In this document: positions 34,493 to 43,316 of the stretch, in pieces
Numbering within the stretch: the first letter of the stretch is position 1
Layout of the letters: each line of letters opens with the position of its first letter
Source: Pollutimonas harenae
GTDB lineage: Bacteria; Pseudomonadota; Gammaproteobacteria; Burkholderiales; Burkholderiaceae_B
Length of the DNA: 64,000 bases
Assembly (NCBI RefSeq): GCF_004153685.1
Contig: NZ_SDQD01000001.1
Location: forward strand, 806,001 to 870,000
Reading direction: 5' to 3'
Notes under the pieces: model-generated
Database searches by the model: none
Seen by the model: only the letters and a program-made list of their open reading frames with translations
Told to the model about the DNA's origin: nothing
Program-made: the position numbers and the translations under genes

Positions 34493-35005
34493 TCATTTAG
34501 ACGGTTTTCCGGCCTTCTTCTTTTTACCTGACCCGGATTTTTTCTTAGGCAGGGCCAGCATGGTGCCGCGACAGGACTCAGCGCCGCACAGGCACTGGTA
34601 CTGGCTGCGCAGCTTCTTGGTGATGCGCCCGTCCAGGATCAGGCCATAGTCATAAAATAGTTCTGCGCCCGCAGGAATGTCTTCCAATGCGACGACAAAC
34701 ACCTTTTTGCCGCTGGCGTTTTCCTGTGTTTCGCAGTTGGGGGCACAGGCGTGATTGATCCAGCGCGCCTCATTGCCGCGTTGGCCGCCATCAATGATCT
34801 TGCCGCTGCTGAGCGAAAAAAAGAAAGTGTGGAAAGGATCATCAGGATTGACCGGGTGCATGTCGTCGGCCTGTTCGGGCGTAATACGTTTGCCGCGATA
34901 CTCGATGATTTGCGTGCCGGCGGGAATATCGCGTGCAGCGAAGACCCCATTACCGTGCAAGGTGGATTTTTTGACGAGATGCCAGGGTGTAGCGGGGTCG
35001 GTCAT
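34493..35005 (-). CDS. SET-domain protein lysine methyltransferase with post-SET zinc motif and Lys-rich tail
   Basis: 170 residues. The SET core is nearly complete: HGNGVFAARDIPAGTQIIEYRG at 17-38, the NHACAPNCE motif (84-92, matching NHSCxPNC), ELFYDYG (115-121, with the catalytic tyrosine), and a post-SET CxC...C pattern at C138, C140 and C145 (CLCGAESCRG). The last 18 residues are a lysine-rich tail (PKKKSGSGKKKKAGKPSK). SET proteins transfer methyl groups from S-adenosylmethionine to lysines, usually of histones; bacterial members are known, including one acting on a histone-like protein in Chlamydia. The substrate here is unknown. The ATG at 35005 lacks a clear ribosome site. It diverges from ilvB. 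Confidence 0.87.
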   Translation of the reverse strand: MTDPATPWHLVKKSTLHGNGVFAARDIPAGTQIIEYRGKRITPEQADDMHPVNPDDPFHTFFFSLSSGKIIDGGQRGNEARWINHACAPNCETQENASGKKVFVVALEDIPAGAELFYDYGLILDGRITKKLRSQYQCLCGAESCRGTMLALPKKKSGSGKKKKAGKPSK

Positions 35006-35079
35006 AGGAGTTTTGTAGCGCGGGTTGAAAAGGTAATAAACTTCAGAGACCCATATCTTATGCAATAAAGTGCAAGTCC

Positions 35080-36825
35080 GTGAATACTACTACTGAAAGT
35101 GCCGCCCTCAATGGAGCCCAGACCCTGCTTGAAACCTTGATTTCCTGCGGGGTGGATACGATTTTTGGCTATCCGGGGGGCGCTGTGCTGCCTTTGTACG
35201 ATGCCTTGTATTCCGAGCCGCGCATACGGCATGTGCTGGTCCGGCACGAGCAGGGGGCCATGCACGCCGCCGAGGGTTATGCCCGTTCTACCGGCAAGCC
35301 CGGGGTGGTTGTGGTGACGTCGGGGCCAGGCATGGCCAATACCACTTCGGGTTTGCTGGACGCCTTGTGCGACTCCATCCCCGTGCTGTGCATCAGCGGC
35401 CAGGTAGCAACCGGAGCCATAGGCACCGATGCTTTCCAGGAGTGTGATGCCATTGGAATTTCGCGACCGGTCACCAAGTGGAATGCACAAATCCGGCGCA
35501 CTGAAGACGTGGCTGCTCTGGCTGCCAAAGCCTATCAACTGACGACTTCGGGTCGGCCTGGCCCGGTATTGCTCGATTTTCCCAAAGACATGCAGATTGG
35601 CCTGGTACCCGAGCAGACCACCGGCACCGGGCTGCCGGAACAGGCCGTCATCGAGACCAACAGCCCGGCAACAGAAGCTGCCATCAAACGTGCCGCTGCG
35701 CTGATTGCCAATGCCAAGCGTCCTGTTTTTTATGGTGGAGGCGGGCTGATCAATTCAGGCATCGACGCCTGCCATGCCTACACCAGCCTGGTGCAGGACA
35801 TGGGCGCGCCGTGCACCCTGACCCTGATGGGCCTGGGCGCCTTCCCGGCCGATGATCCGTTATTCCTGGGCATGTTGGGGATGCATGGCACGCTGGAAGC
35901 CAACCTGGCCATGCACCACGCCGATCTGATTATTTGCGTGGGTGCGCGTTTTGATGATCGCATCACCGGTCGTTTGTCTGACTTTTGTCCGCATGCCAGC
36001 AAAATCCATCTTGATATCGATCCGGCATCCATCAATAAGGTCGTGCGCGCCGACGTGGCCATGGTGGGCGACTGCTATCCGCTCTTGCGCGCCTTGCGCA
36101 AGGAACTGGGGCAGCTGGAGCTGGAGCCCGGGCGGCTGGATGCCTGGTGGCAGCGCATTGCCGTATGGCGTGCCAAAGATTGCCTGAAGGTGACGCCGTC
36201 AACCGAGCATATCCTGCCACAGCACCTCATGCAGCGCCTGGATCATGTGCTCACGGGCACTGATGCCGTCATCGCCACTGACGTGGGCCAGCACCAGATG
36301 TGGGCCGCACAGTACATCAAGTTCAATCGTCCCAACCGCTGGCTGACGTCCGGTGGGGCAGGCACCATGGGTTATGGCTTGCCGGCCGCCATAGGCGCGC
36401 AAATCGCACACCCCGACAAGCCTGTGGTTTGCGTCAGCGGTGATGCTTCAGTATTAATGAATATCCAGGAACTGGCCAGCGCCACCCAGCACCAGACGCC
36501 GGTCAAAGTCGTACTGTGCAACAACGGCCATATGGGCATGGTGCGCCAGTGGCAGGAGCTGATTCACGATGGTCGCTACAGCCATAGCTATAACGCTTCT
36601 TTGCCTGATTTTGTCGCCTTGGCCAAGGCCTTTGGCTGGGGCGCCGCGCGTGTCGAAAACCCGGCCGACCTGGATGCGGCGCTGGCCGAGTGCATGAGTC
36701 ATGATGGCCCCTTCTTTCTGGACGTCGTCGTCGTGGCTCAGGAGAACTGTTTCCCCATGATGCCTGCCGGCTACGGCCATCAGCAAGTCATGTTGTCGGA
36801 AGACACCTGGTACGTTGAAGACTGA
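35080..36825 (+). CDS. ilvB: Acetolactate synthase-type large subunit, no adjacent small subunit
   Basis: 581 residues, thiamine diphosphate enzyme. Landmarks: [20 protein letters not shown], the catalytic glutamate in [31 protein letters not shown], the FAD region [17 protein letters not shown], and the ThDP-binding [15 protein letters not shown]...[17 protein letters not shown]. The overall pattern is that of IlvB/IlvI acetohydroxyacid synthases. The start codon is GTG with a weak ribosome site. The regulatory subunit gene ilvN does not follow; the next gene is convergent. It could be a second isozyme or a catabolic 2-oxoacid carboligase; a main ilvBN elsewhere is likely. Confidence 0.85.
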   Translation: MNTTTESAALNGAQTLLETLISCGVDTIFGYPGGAVLPLYDALYSEPRIRHVLVRHEQGAMHAAEGYARSTGKPGVVVVTSGPGMANTTSGLLDALCDSIPVLCISGQVATGAIGTDAFQECDAIGISRPVTKWNAQIRRTEDVAALAAKAYQLTTSGRPGPVLLDFPKDMQIGLVPEQTTGTGLPEQAVIETNSPATEAAIKRAAALIANAKRPVFYGGGGLINSGIDACHAYTSLVQDMGAPCTLTLMGLGAFPADDPLFLGMLGMHGTLEANLAMHHADLIICVGARFDDRITGRLSDFCPHASKIHLDIDPASINKVVRADVAMVGDCYPLLRALRKELGQLELEPGRLDAWWQRIAVWRAKDCLKVTPSTEHILPQHLMQRLDHVLTGTDAVIATDVGQHQMWAAQYIKFNRPNRWLTSGGAGTMGYGLPAAIGAQIAHPDKPVVCVSGDASVLMNIQELASATQHQTPVKVVLCNNGHMGMVRQWQELIHDGRYSHSYNASLPDFVALAKAFGWGAARVENPADLDAALAECMSHDGPFFLDVVVVAQENCFPMMPAGYGHQQVMLSEDTWYVED

Positions 36826-36837
36826 GGCCGACGCCGT

Positions 36838-39495
36838 CTAAACAGATAAGCCCAAGGCTGCCCGGGCCGTTCGGGCGATGGCCAGCGCATCAACCTCGAA
36901 AAAACGCCGCAACTCGCTGCGGGAGTCGCTGCGGCCAAAGTCGTCGGTGCCCAGAGTCAGGTAGCGCCGTTCGGAGGGCAAATAGGCGCGTATGGACTCA
37001 GGTACCTGGCGTACATAGTCGCTGGCGGCCACAATCGGGCCAGCACTCTGTGCCAGCTGATGGGCAATAAAGCTGTTGCCGGCCGCCTGGGCATTGCTCA
37101 GGTCGGCCTCGACAACACGCCGGCCTTCGCGGGCAAGTTCGCTCCAGCTGGTCACGCTGAACACGTCGACGGTGATGCCTTCGGCAGATAGCTGGGCGGC
37201 GGCGCGGATGACTTCAGTCAGGATGGCGCCTGAACCCAGCAGGGTGGCGCAAGGGGCTTGTGCAGACTGGTCGCCTTGCGCCGGGTAACGGGCATAGTGC
37301 CAGGCACCGCGAATTACGTCTTCATGCTTGTCTGCAGGCAGATCGGGCTGAGCGTAGTTCTCGTTCATGGTGGTGATGTAATAGAAGACGTCGCCTTGTT
37401 CTTCGAGCATCTCGTGCATACCGTGGTCGACGATAACAGCCAGCTCACCGGCAAAAGCGGGGTCGTAGGCTTTGCAGTTGGGTATGGTGGCGGCCATCAG
37501 ATGACTACTGCCGTCCTGATGCTGCAGGCCTTCTCCGGCCAGCGTCGTGCGGCCGGATGTGGCGCCAATTAGGAAGCCGCGCGGACGCTGGTCGGCGGCG
37601 GCCCAGATCAGGTCGCCGACACGCTGGAAACCGAACATCGAGTAGTAGATGTAGAAGGGCAGCATGGCCAGACCGTGCACGCTGTAGCTGGTGGCGGCCG
37701 CTGTCCAGCTCGATATGGCGGCGGCTTCGCTGATGCCTTCTTCCAGTATCTGTCCATTGGTGGCTTCGTGATAGCTCAGCAGCGAGCCTATGTCTTCCGG
37801 CTCATAGCGCTGGCCGACGCTGGAGTAAATGCCCACCTGCTTGAACAGATTGGCCATGCCGAAGGTGCGGGCTTCATCGGCCACAATGGGTACCAGCCTG
37901 GGTCCCAGTTCTTTGTCTTTGAGCAGGCTGCCCAGCATGCGCACGAAAGCCATGGTGGTGGACATTTCACGGCTATTGCCTTGCAGCGCGAACTGGCCAT
38001 AGCTGGCCAGCGCGGGCACCGTGACCCGATCAGCATGGCTTTGGCGTGCCGGCAGGTAGCCGCCCAGCGTCTGTCGCTTGTCGTGCAGATAGCGTAGCTC
38101 GGGGCTGTCGTCGGCGGGTTTGTAAAAGTCCAGCCTGCGGGCTTGTTCATCGCTCAAAGGCAGTTTGAAACGGTCACGAAAAGCCAGCAGGTCGGTGTCT
38201 TCGAATTTCTTGTGTGAGTGCGTGGTCATGCGGCCCTGACCGGCCGCGCCCATGCCATAGCCCTTCTTGGTGTGAGCCAGAATGACGGTGGGCTGACCGC
38301 GATGCGCGGCTGCGGTGGCGTAGGCGGCATGTATTTTCACAAGATCGTGCCCACCGCGCTTCAAGGCATCAATTTGCTCGTCGCTCATGCCCTGCGCCAG
38401 CCTTTTCAGTTCGGGATTCTGGTCAAAGAAGTGTTCGCGGTTGTAGCGGCCGTCCTTGGCCGCAAAAGTCTGCATCTGCCCGTCGACGGTATTGGACAGG
38501 GCTCGCACTAGCGCGCCCTGTGTGTCGCGGGCGAACAGGCCGTCCCAGTCGCTGCCCCACAGCAGTTTGATGACGTTCCAGCCTGCGCCCAGGAAATGGC
38601 GTTCCAGTTCATCGATGATGCGCGAGTTGCCGCGCACGGGCCCGTCGAGCCGCTGCAGATTGCAGTTCACCACCCAGACGAGGTTGTCCAGGCCTTCGCG
38701 CGAGGCTAGTGTAAGGGCGCTCATGGATTCGGGTTCGTCCATTTCGCCATCGCCGAATATGCCCCACACTTTGCGTCCCTGGCAGTCGAGCAGGCCGCGG
38801 TGTGTCAGGTAACGCATGAAGCGGGCCTGGTAGATGGAACTGATGGGGCCTATACCCATGGAGCCGGTGGGAAACTGCCAGAAATCCGGCATCAGGTAGG
38901 GGTGAGGATAGCTGGACAGGCCACGCGCGCCAGCGCGTGGGCCGCGTAATTCCTGGCGGTAATGGGCCAGGTCTTCCTGAGTGAGCCGTCCTTCGAGATA
39001 GGCGCGGGCGTAGACGCCCGGTGCGCTGTGAGGCTGGAAGAAAACCAGGTCACCACCCTGCTGTTTGGCATCGTCGTTGCGAGCGTGGAAGAAGTGATTG
39101 AAGCCGACCTCGAACAGATCGGCCGCACTGGCATAGCTGGCGATGTGGCCGCCCAGCTCACCGTAGGCAGCATTGGCGCGCACCACCATGGCCAAGGCAT
39201 TCCAGCGCATCAGCGCCCCCAGGCGGGTTTCCAGATCGAGGTCACCGGGAAAGTCCGGCTGTTGTTGTGCCGTAATGGTATTTACATAAGGCGTACCGGC
39301 GGGCGGTACGCAGGAAACATGCATGCCACTGGCCAGACGTAGCAGCTCCTGCAGCATGAAACTGCCGCGCTCGGTGCCTTGAGAGCTGACCAGGGTCTGG
39401 AAAGATTCACGCCACTCCTGGGTTTCTTCCGGATCGTCATCTCCGTGGTGATCGGGGGCGGGCAGCAAGTGGTGTAAAGGCAAGGGTGAGTTCAT
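36838..39495 (-). CDS. Homodimeric 2-oxoacid dehydrogenase E1 (AceE-like), stand-alone
   Basis: 885 residues, essentially the length of E. coli AceE (887). The ThDP motif GDGEMDEPESMSALTLASREGLDNLVWVVNCNLQRLDGPV is intact, as are HTKKGYGMGAAGQGRMTTHS and QDGSSHLMAATIPNCKAYDP. No E2 (aceF) or E3 (lpd) gene is nearby; instead it diverges from an Lrp-family regulator. This layout recalls mdeB/mdeR of Pseudomonas putida, where the E1 is linked to 2-oxobutyrate from methionine breakdown; there is, however, no methionine gamma-lyase gene here. It is therefore probably an E1 for a 2-oxoacid other than pyruvate that borrows E2/E3, by inference. Confidence 0.87.
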   Translation of the reverse strand: MNSPLPLHHLLPAPDHHGDDDPEETQEWRESFQTLVSSQGTERGSFMLQELLRLASGMHVSCVPPAGTPYVNTITAQQQPDFPGDLDLETRLGALMRWNALAMVVRANAAYGELGGHIASYASAADLFEVGFNHFFHARNDDAKQQGGDLVFFQPHSAPGVYARAYLEGRLTQEDLAHYRQELRGPRAGARGLSSYPHPYLMPDFWQFPTGSMGIGPISSIYQARFMRYLTHRGLLDCQGRKVWGIFGDGEMDEPESMSALTLASREGLDNLVWVVNCNLQRLDGPVRGNSRIIDELERHFLGAGWNVIKLLWGSDWDGLFARDTQGALVRALSNTVDGQMQTFAAKDGRYNREHFFDQNPELKRLAQGMSDEQIDALKRGGHDLVKIHAAYATAAAHRGQPTVILAHTKKGYGMGAAGQGRMTTHSHKKFEDTDLLAFRDRFKLPLSDEQARRLDFYKPADDSPELRYLHDKRQTLGGYLPARQSHADRVTVPALASYGQFALQGNSREMSTTMAFVRMLGSLLKDKELGPRLVPIVADEARTFGMANLFKQVGIYSSVGQRYEPEDIGSLLSYHEATNGQILEEGISEAAAISSWTAAATSYSVHGLAMLPFYIYYSMFGFQRVGDLIWAAADQRPRGFLIGATSGRTTLAGEGLQHQDGSSHLMAATIPNCKAYDPAFAGELAVIVDHGMHEMLEEQGDVFYYITTMNENYAQPDLPADKHEDVIRGAWHYARYPAQGDQSAQAPCATLLGSGAILTEVIRAAAQLSAEGITVDVFSVTSWSELAREGRRVVEADLSNAQAAGNSFIAHQLAQSAGPIVAASDYVRQVPESIRAYLPSERRYLTLGTDDFGRSDSRSELRRFFEVDALAIARTARAALGLSV

Positions 39496-39719
39496 GTCTG
39501 GGGGTGGAATAAGGTTGCTGGCATGAGATCATCGTTTTGATGCCACCATTGTGCGCTGAAAAACCTGGCATTAGGTTCTTAATATCTATGTGTTAATACA
39601 TTTTTTAAGCATAAAATGCTTGTAAATTTTGTTTTTAAAGTTTTTTGTTTTGATGCTATGGATGTGGACCGGGTGTATATGAAAATAGGTGCGCCTGCAT
39701 GGCGGAACGGGGGAAGCTC
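39496..39719. promoter_or_regulatory. AT-rich divergent region between E1 gene and Lrp regulator, with dyad
   Basis: Gap of 224 bases, strongly AT-rich from about 39590 to 39660 with T-tracts. It contains AAGCAT-AAA-ATGCTT (39607-39621), a 6-bp inverted repeat. Lrp-type proteins bind AT-rich, curved DNA with short dyads, so this is the likely operator region. GGGGGAAG precedes the lrp-like ATG. Confidence 0.5.
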
Positions 39720-40214
39720 ATGAAGCAAAGCGCACGGCTGGATCTCACCGATCTGCGCATTCTTGACGAGTTGCAGCGTGATGGCGGTTTAAGCAATGTC
39801 GAACTGGCGCGGCGAGTGCATCTGTCGCCTTCGCCTTGCCTGCTGCGGGTCAAGGCCTTGCAGGCCGCCGGGGTCATCACACGCTATGTTGCCTTGGCCG
39901 ATGCGGCCGCCCTGGGCCTGGACCTGAATGTATTCATCTCCATCAGTCTGAAGTCGCAAAATAAAGATGCTTTGGCCAATTTCGAGCGTAGTATCGCCGA
40001 GCATCCAGAGGTCATGGAGTGCTATTTGATGACAGGCGACTCCGACTACCTTATTCGAGTCGCTCTGCCCACGATCGCCGCGCTTGAGCGATTCATACTG
40101 GAACAGCTCACGCCCATCCCGGGCATCGAAAAAATACGCTCCAGCTTTGCCTTGAAGCAAGTGTCGTATAAAACCGCATTACCGCTTCCGACTGAAGGAA
40201 TGCATAGGACCTGA
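39720..40214 (+). CDS. Lrp/AsnC-family regulator divergent from the E1 gene
   Basis: 164 residues. The N-terminal helix-turn-helix reads [47 protein letters not shown], and the C-terminal RAM ligand domain includes [20 protein letters not shown] with the conserved G-D-x-D-Y-L motif. The start at 39720 follows a good ribosome site (GGGGGAAG); an upstream start at 39699 is less likely. Regulators of this family respond to amino acids and often control a divergent catabolic gene, here the 2-oxoacid dehydrogenase E1. Confidence 0.92.
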   Translation: MKQSARLDLTDLRILDELQRDGGLSNVELARRVHLSPSPCLLRVKALQAAGVITRYVALADAAALGLDLNVFISISLKSQNKDALANFERSIAEHPEVMECYLMTGDSDYLIRVALPTIAALERFILEQLTPIPGIEKIRSSFALKQVSYKTALPLPTEGMHRT

Positions 40215-40247
40215 TCAAAGAAAACCCCTATACCATAGCGGCTGTGT

Positions 40248-40265
40248 TTCAGGTAAAAACCTGAA
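40248..40265. repeat. Inverted repeat between lrp-like gene and dctP2
   Basis: TTCAGGT (40248-40254) and ACCTGAA (40259-40265) with an AAAA loop. There is no T-run, so either a weak terminator for the upstream gene or an operator for the TRAP operon starting at 40298. Confidence 0.4.
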
Positions 40266-40297
40266 GTCGCTACACAATGTCTTATGTTGGGGAAATA

Positions 40298-41278
40298 ATG
40301 CGTAATACCTGGTTTACCAAAGCCCTGCTGGCCGCCTCTATGGCCAGCATGTTCGTTGCCGCGCCCGCGCTGGCTGAAACCAAGCTGAAGATGGCCTATG
40401 CGCTCTCTACCAGTTCACACTATGGTGCAGGCGCCGACGCCTTTGCCAAATCCCTTGAAGGCGCCACCAATGGCGAGTTCAAGATCGAACAATTCCCCAA
40501 CAGCGCGCTGGGCGGTGAACGCGAAGTGATCGAAGGCCTGCAACTGGGCACCATCGACCTGGCCATCGTGTCTACCGGCGCCACGCTGAACTTCGTGCCC
40601 GAAACCGGGGTATTCGACATCCCCTTCCTGTTCCGTGACCTGGCGCATGCCCGCAAGGTACTCGACGGCGAGATTGGCCAGAAAATGCTGGGTGAATTCC
40701 CCAAGCGCGGCCTTGTCGCTCTGGCCTGGGGCGAGCAAGGTTTTCGCCATCTCACCAATAATGTGCGTCCCGTCAGCACGCCCGAAGATGCCAAGGGCCT
40801 GAAAATCCGCACAACCGAAAATCCCATCCATATTGCCGCATTCCGCGAAATCGGCATTCTGGCTACGCCTATGGCATGGCCTGAAGTGGCCACCGCCCTA
40901 CAGCAAGGCACTATCGATGGCCAGGAAAACCCACTGTCCGTGATCGTGTCGGCCAAACTGCCTCAGTTGCAAAAATATCTGTCCCTGACGGCACACGTAT
41001 ATGGTCCGGCTCTGGTACTGGTCTCACCCAATGTCTACGACGGTCTGTCTGACGCTGACAAAGAAAAATTCAAAAAAGCTGGTCACGAGTCGGCCATGGC
41101 GATGCGCAAGTATGTCGACGACATCGAAGCCAGTGGCATCGAAGCAGTCAAAAAAGAAGGTATGCAGGTCAACACCGTTGATCACGCAGCGTTCGTGAAA
41201 GCCGTACAGCCGGTCTACCCGGAGTACTACAAGCAGTTCGGCAAAGAGCTGGTAGAGTCCATTCAAAATACCAAGTAA
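40298..41278 (+). CDS. dctP: TRAP transporter solute-binding protein, second system
   Basis: 326 residues with a Sec signal (MRNTWFTKALLAASMASMFV, cleavage near ALA-ETKL). Typical DctP features: FPNSALGGEREVIEGLQLGTIDLAIVSTG, the carboxylate arginine in AKGLKIRTTENPIHIAAFREIG, and QQGTIDGQENPLSVIVSAKL. It is only moderately like the DctP at 31453, so it probably has a different ligand. A GGGGAAA ribosome site precedes the ATG. The permease genes follow after a hairpin. Confidence 0.9.
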   Translation: MRNTWFTKALLAASMASMFVAAPALAETKLKMAYALSTSSHYGAGADAFAKSLEGATNGEFKIEQFPNSALGGEREVIEGLQLGTIDLAIVSTGATLNFVPETGVFDIPFLFRDLAHARKVLDGEIGQKMLGEFPKRGLVALAWGEQGFRHLTNNVRPVSTPEDAKGLKIRTTENPIHIAAFREIGILATPMAWPEVATALQQGTIDGQENPLSVIVSAKLPQLQKYLSLTAHVYGPALVLVSPNVYDGLSDADKEKFKKAGHESAMAMRKYVDDIEASGIEAVKKEGMQVNTVDHAAFVKAVQPVYPEYYKQFGKELVESIQNTK

Positions 41279-41351
41279 GTCTTGGATTCATCGTGTCTTG
41301 CCGGTCTTGCAACAAGCAGATTGGCCGACACGATATTAGCGTCAAGACCAG

Positions 41352-41380
41352 GGCTGGCTCACTGCCAGCCTTTGTCATTT
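41352..41380 (+). terminator. Attenuator-like hairpin between TRAP receptor and permease genes
   Basis: GGCTGGC (41352-41358), loop TCACT, GCCAGCC (41364-41370), then TTTGTCATTT. A second dyad ATCGTGTC/GACACGAT (41290-41297, 41327-41334) lies just upstream. Partial termination here would give more receptor than permease mRNA, a common need in binding-protein transporters. Confidence 0.65.
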
Positions 41381-41432
41381 CTTCATGCATTTTGCCCGCA
41401 GGCGCCGGGTACGATATAAACAGGACAAATCT

Positions 41433-41927
41433 GTGACAGTCATCCGCCTTCTGGATCGATCCCTCTTCAAGTTGGTTTCGGCCGTTACCCAGCTATTGAT
41501 TCTTTCCGCCGTAGCTGCCGGCTTCTATCAGGTCATTGCGCGTTTCGTGCTGGAGTCACCGGCCGACTGGAGCGAGGCCTGGACTCGAGCCTCTTTGATC
41601 TGGACCGTCATGCTGGGTGTTGCATTGGCCTTCAGGCAAGGCGCCATGCTGAGTGTGGAAATGCTGCATAGTTTTTTGGCGCCTCGCAACAAGCGCTGGC
41701 TGGAGCATGTGATTCTGGTCATATGTGTGAGCTTCCTCGGCTTTATGGCGTGGGCAGGGGGCCAGATGACATGGCGGGTACGCTTTCAGACCATGCCCAG
41801 TCTCGAAGTGTCGATTTCATGGGTCTACATCTCCATACCCATAGGCATGGTGTTGGCCATATTGGCGGTCGTGGCGTTCTGGGCCGAAGGCCCGCGCAAG
41901 GCCATCGTCGACGACACCGTCATCTGA
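41433..41927 (+). CDS. dctQ: TRAP transporter small permease, second system
   Basis: 164 residues, four helices; DctQ features are VTQLLILSAVAAGFYQVIARFV, DWSEAWTRASLIWTVMLGVALAF and ISWVYISIPIGMVLAILAV. I prefer the GTG at 41433 because AGGA lies 7 bases upstream and the protein then begins at the first helix (MTVIRLLDRSLF); an ATG at 41385 adds 16 basic residues without a ribosome site. It sits between dctP2 and dctM2. Confidence 0.85.
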   Translation: MTVIRLLDRSLFKLVSAVTQLLILSAVAAGFYQVIARFVLESPADWSEAWTRASLIWTVMLGVALAFRQGAMLSVEMLHSFLAPRNKRWLEHVILVICVSFLGFMAWAGGQMTWRVRFQTMPSLEVSISWVYISIPIGMVLAILAVVAFWAEGPRKAIVDDTVI

Positions 41928-41986
41928 CGGATGGTCCGACGCAGCACAAACAACATTCTCATAAATGAACAAAATCAGGTGAAACC

Positions 41987-43261
41987 ATGCCGCAGTTGAT
42001 GGTTATTTCAATGTTGCTGTTTTTTGCGCTATCGGTGCCGGTGGCGGTTGCCATCGGCCTCGCCAGCATGCTGGGCGTGGCGTATGACGGCATGACCTGG
42101 CTGGTGATTGCGCAGCAAATCTATGCGTCGCTCGATAAGTACCCCTTGGTTGCCGTGCCCTTCTTCATTTTGGCCGGCAATCTGATGGAAGCCGGTGGCA
42201 TTTCCGAGCGCATGGTCGATTTCGCCAAGAGCGTGGTGGGTGGCATGCAGGGCGGGCTGGCATGCAGCTGCGTGCTGACATGCATGATCTTCGCCGCTGT
42301 GGCGGGGTCCAGCGTGGCCACCACCTTTGCCGTGGGTGCCATTCTTATTCCGGCCATGGTCAAGCATGGCTACCCCAAGCCTTTCTCCGCATCGCTGCAA
42401 GCCTCGGCAGCTGAGCTGGGTGTCATCATCCCGCCGTCGATTCCCATGATTCTGTTTGCAGTGTCCACCGACACATCGGTGGGCGAACTGTTTATTGCTG
42501 GTATCGGCCCGGGTATTCTGATTGCTGGCGCCCTGATGACTTATGTCTGGGTCTACGCGCGCCGGCATGGTTATGGCAAGCAGGATGGCGCTGACAGGCT
42601 GCCGCTGTGGCCCGCCTTCAAGCGCGCCTGGCTGGCTTTGCTGATGCCCGGCATTATTCTGGGTGGTATTTACGGTGGCATTTTTACGCCTACCGAGGCC
42701 TCAGCGGTGGCGGTGGTCTACGCCTTGATTGTTGGCATATTTGTCTATCGTCGCTTAACGTTCACTAATTTATCGAAAACACTGCATAGATCGGTGGTGT
42801 CGACCGCGGTCATCATGTTTGTGATTGCCAATGCGGGGGTGTTCGGCTTCCTGCTCAATCGAGCGGGTATTCCAGCGGCCCTGGGCCAATGGCTGGGCAT
42901 GATTTTCAGCGATAAGTACACCTTCCTGATGGGCCTGAACGTAGCGCTCTTCTTCATTGGGATGTTCATCGAAACTTCGGCTTCAATCGTGGTACTGGCC
43001 CCCTTGCTGTTGCCGGTGGCCATGCAGTTTGGTGTGGATCCCGCGCACTTCGGGGTCATCATGGTGGTGAATCTGGCCCTGGGTATGGTGACGCCGCCTT
43101 TTGGGGTGAATCTGTTCGCCGCCTGCGCGGTGGCAAATCTGCCGATAGAGCGGTTGGTGAAGTCGTTGCTGCCTTTCGTGGCAGTGGTGCTGGCGTGCCT
43201 GTTGATGATTACTTATGTGCCCGAGATTTCGCTGTTCTTCAAGGAATTGGCGTACGGGTAG
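41987..43261 (+). CDS. dctM: TRAP transporter large permease, second system
   Basis: 424 residues with about twelve hydrophobic segments. Landmarks: FFALSVPVAVAIGLASMLG, YPLVAVPFFILAGNLMEAGGISERMVDFA, AAVAGSSVATTFAVGAILIPAM, YPKPFSASLQASAAELGVIIPPSIPMILF and GGIFTPTEASAVAVVYALI. It completes the dctP-dctQ-dctM order, which is the reverse of the operon at 31453-34386 (Q-M-P), indicating separate origins. An AGGTG ribosome site precedes the ATG. Confidence 0.92.
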   Translation: MPQLMVISMLLFFALSVPVAVAIGLASMLGVAYDGMTWLVIAQQIYASLDKYPLVAVPFFILAGNLMEAGGISERMVDFAKSVVGGMQGGLACSCVLTCMIFAAVAGSSVATTFAVGAILIPAMVKHGYPKPFSASLQASAAELGVIIPPSIPMILFAVSTDTSVGELFIAGIGPGILIAGALMTYVWVYARRHGYGKQDGADRLPLWPAFKRAWLALLMPGIILGGIYGGIFTPTEASAVAVVYALIVGIFVYRRLTFTNLSKTLHRSVVSTAVIMFVIANAGVFGFLLNRAGIPAALGQWLGMIFSDKYTFLMGLNVALFFIGMFIETSASIVVLAPLLLPVAMQFGVDPAHFGVIMVVNLALGMVTPPFGVNLFAACAVANLPIERLVKSLLPFVAVVLACLLMITYVPEISLFFKELAYG

Positions 43262-43287
43262 GGGCTGTTCCGGCTAGGCGCGCTGCG

Positions 43288-43306
43288 GCCCTGGCTTTGC
43301 CAGGGC
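43288..43306. terminator. Hairpin between convergent dctM2 and topB
   Basis: GCCCTGGC (43288-43295), loop TTT, GCCAGGGC (43299-43306): a perfect 8-bp GC-rich stem between two converging genes. No T-run follows on either strand, so it is terminator-like by position. Confidence 0.6.
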
Positions 43307-43316
43307 TACCCGTCGC

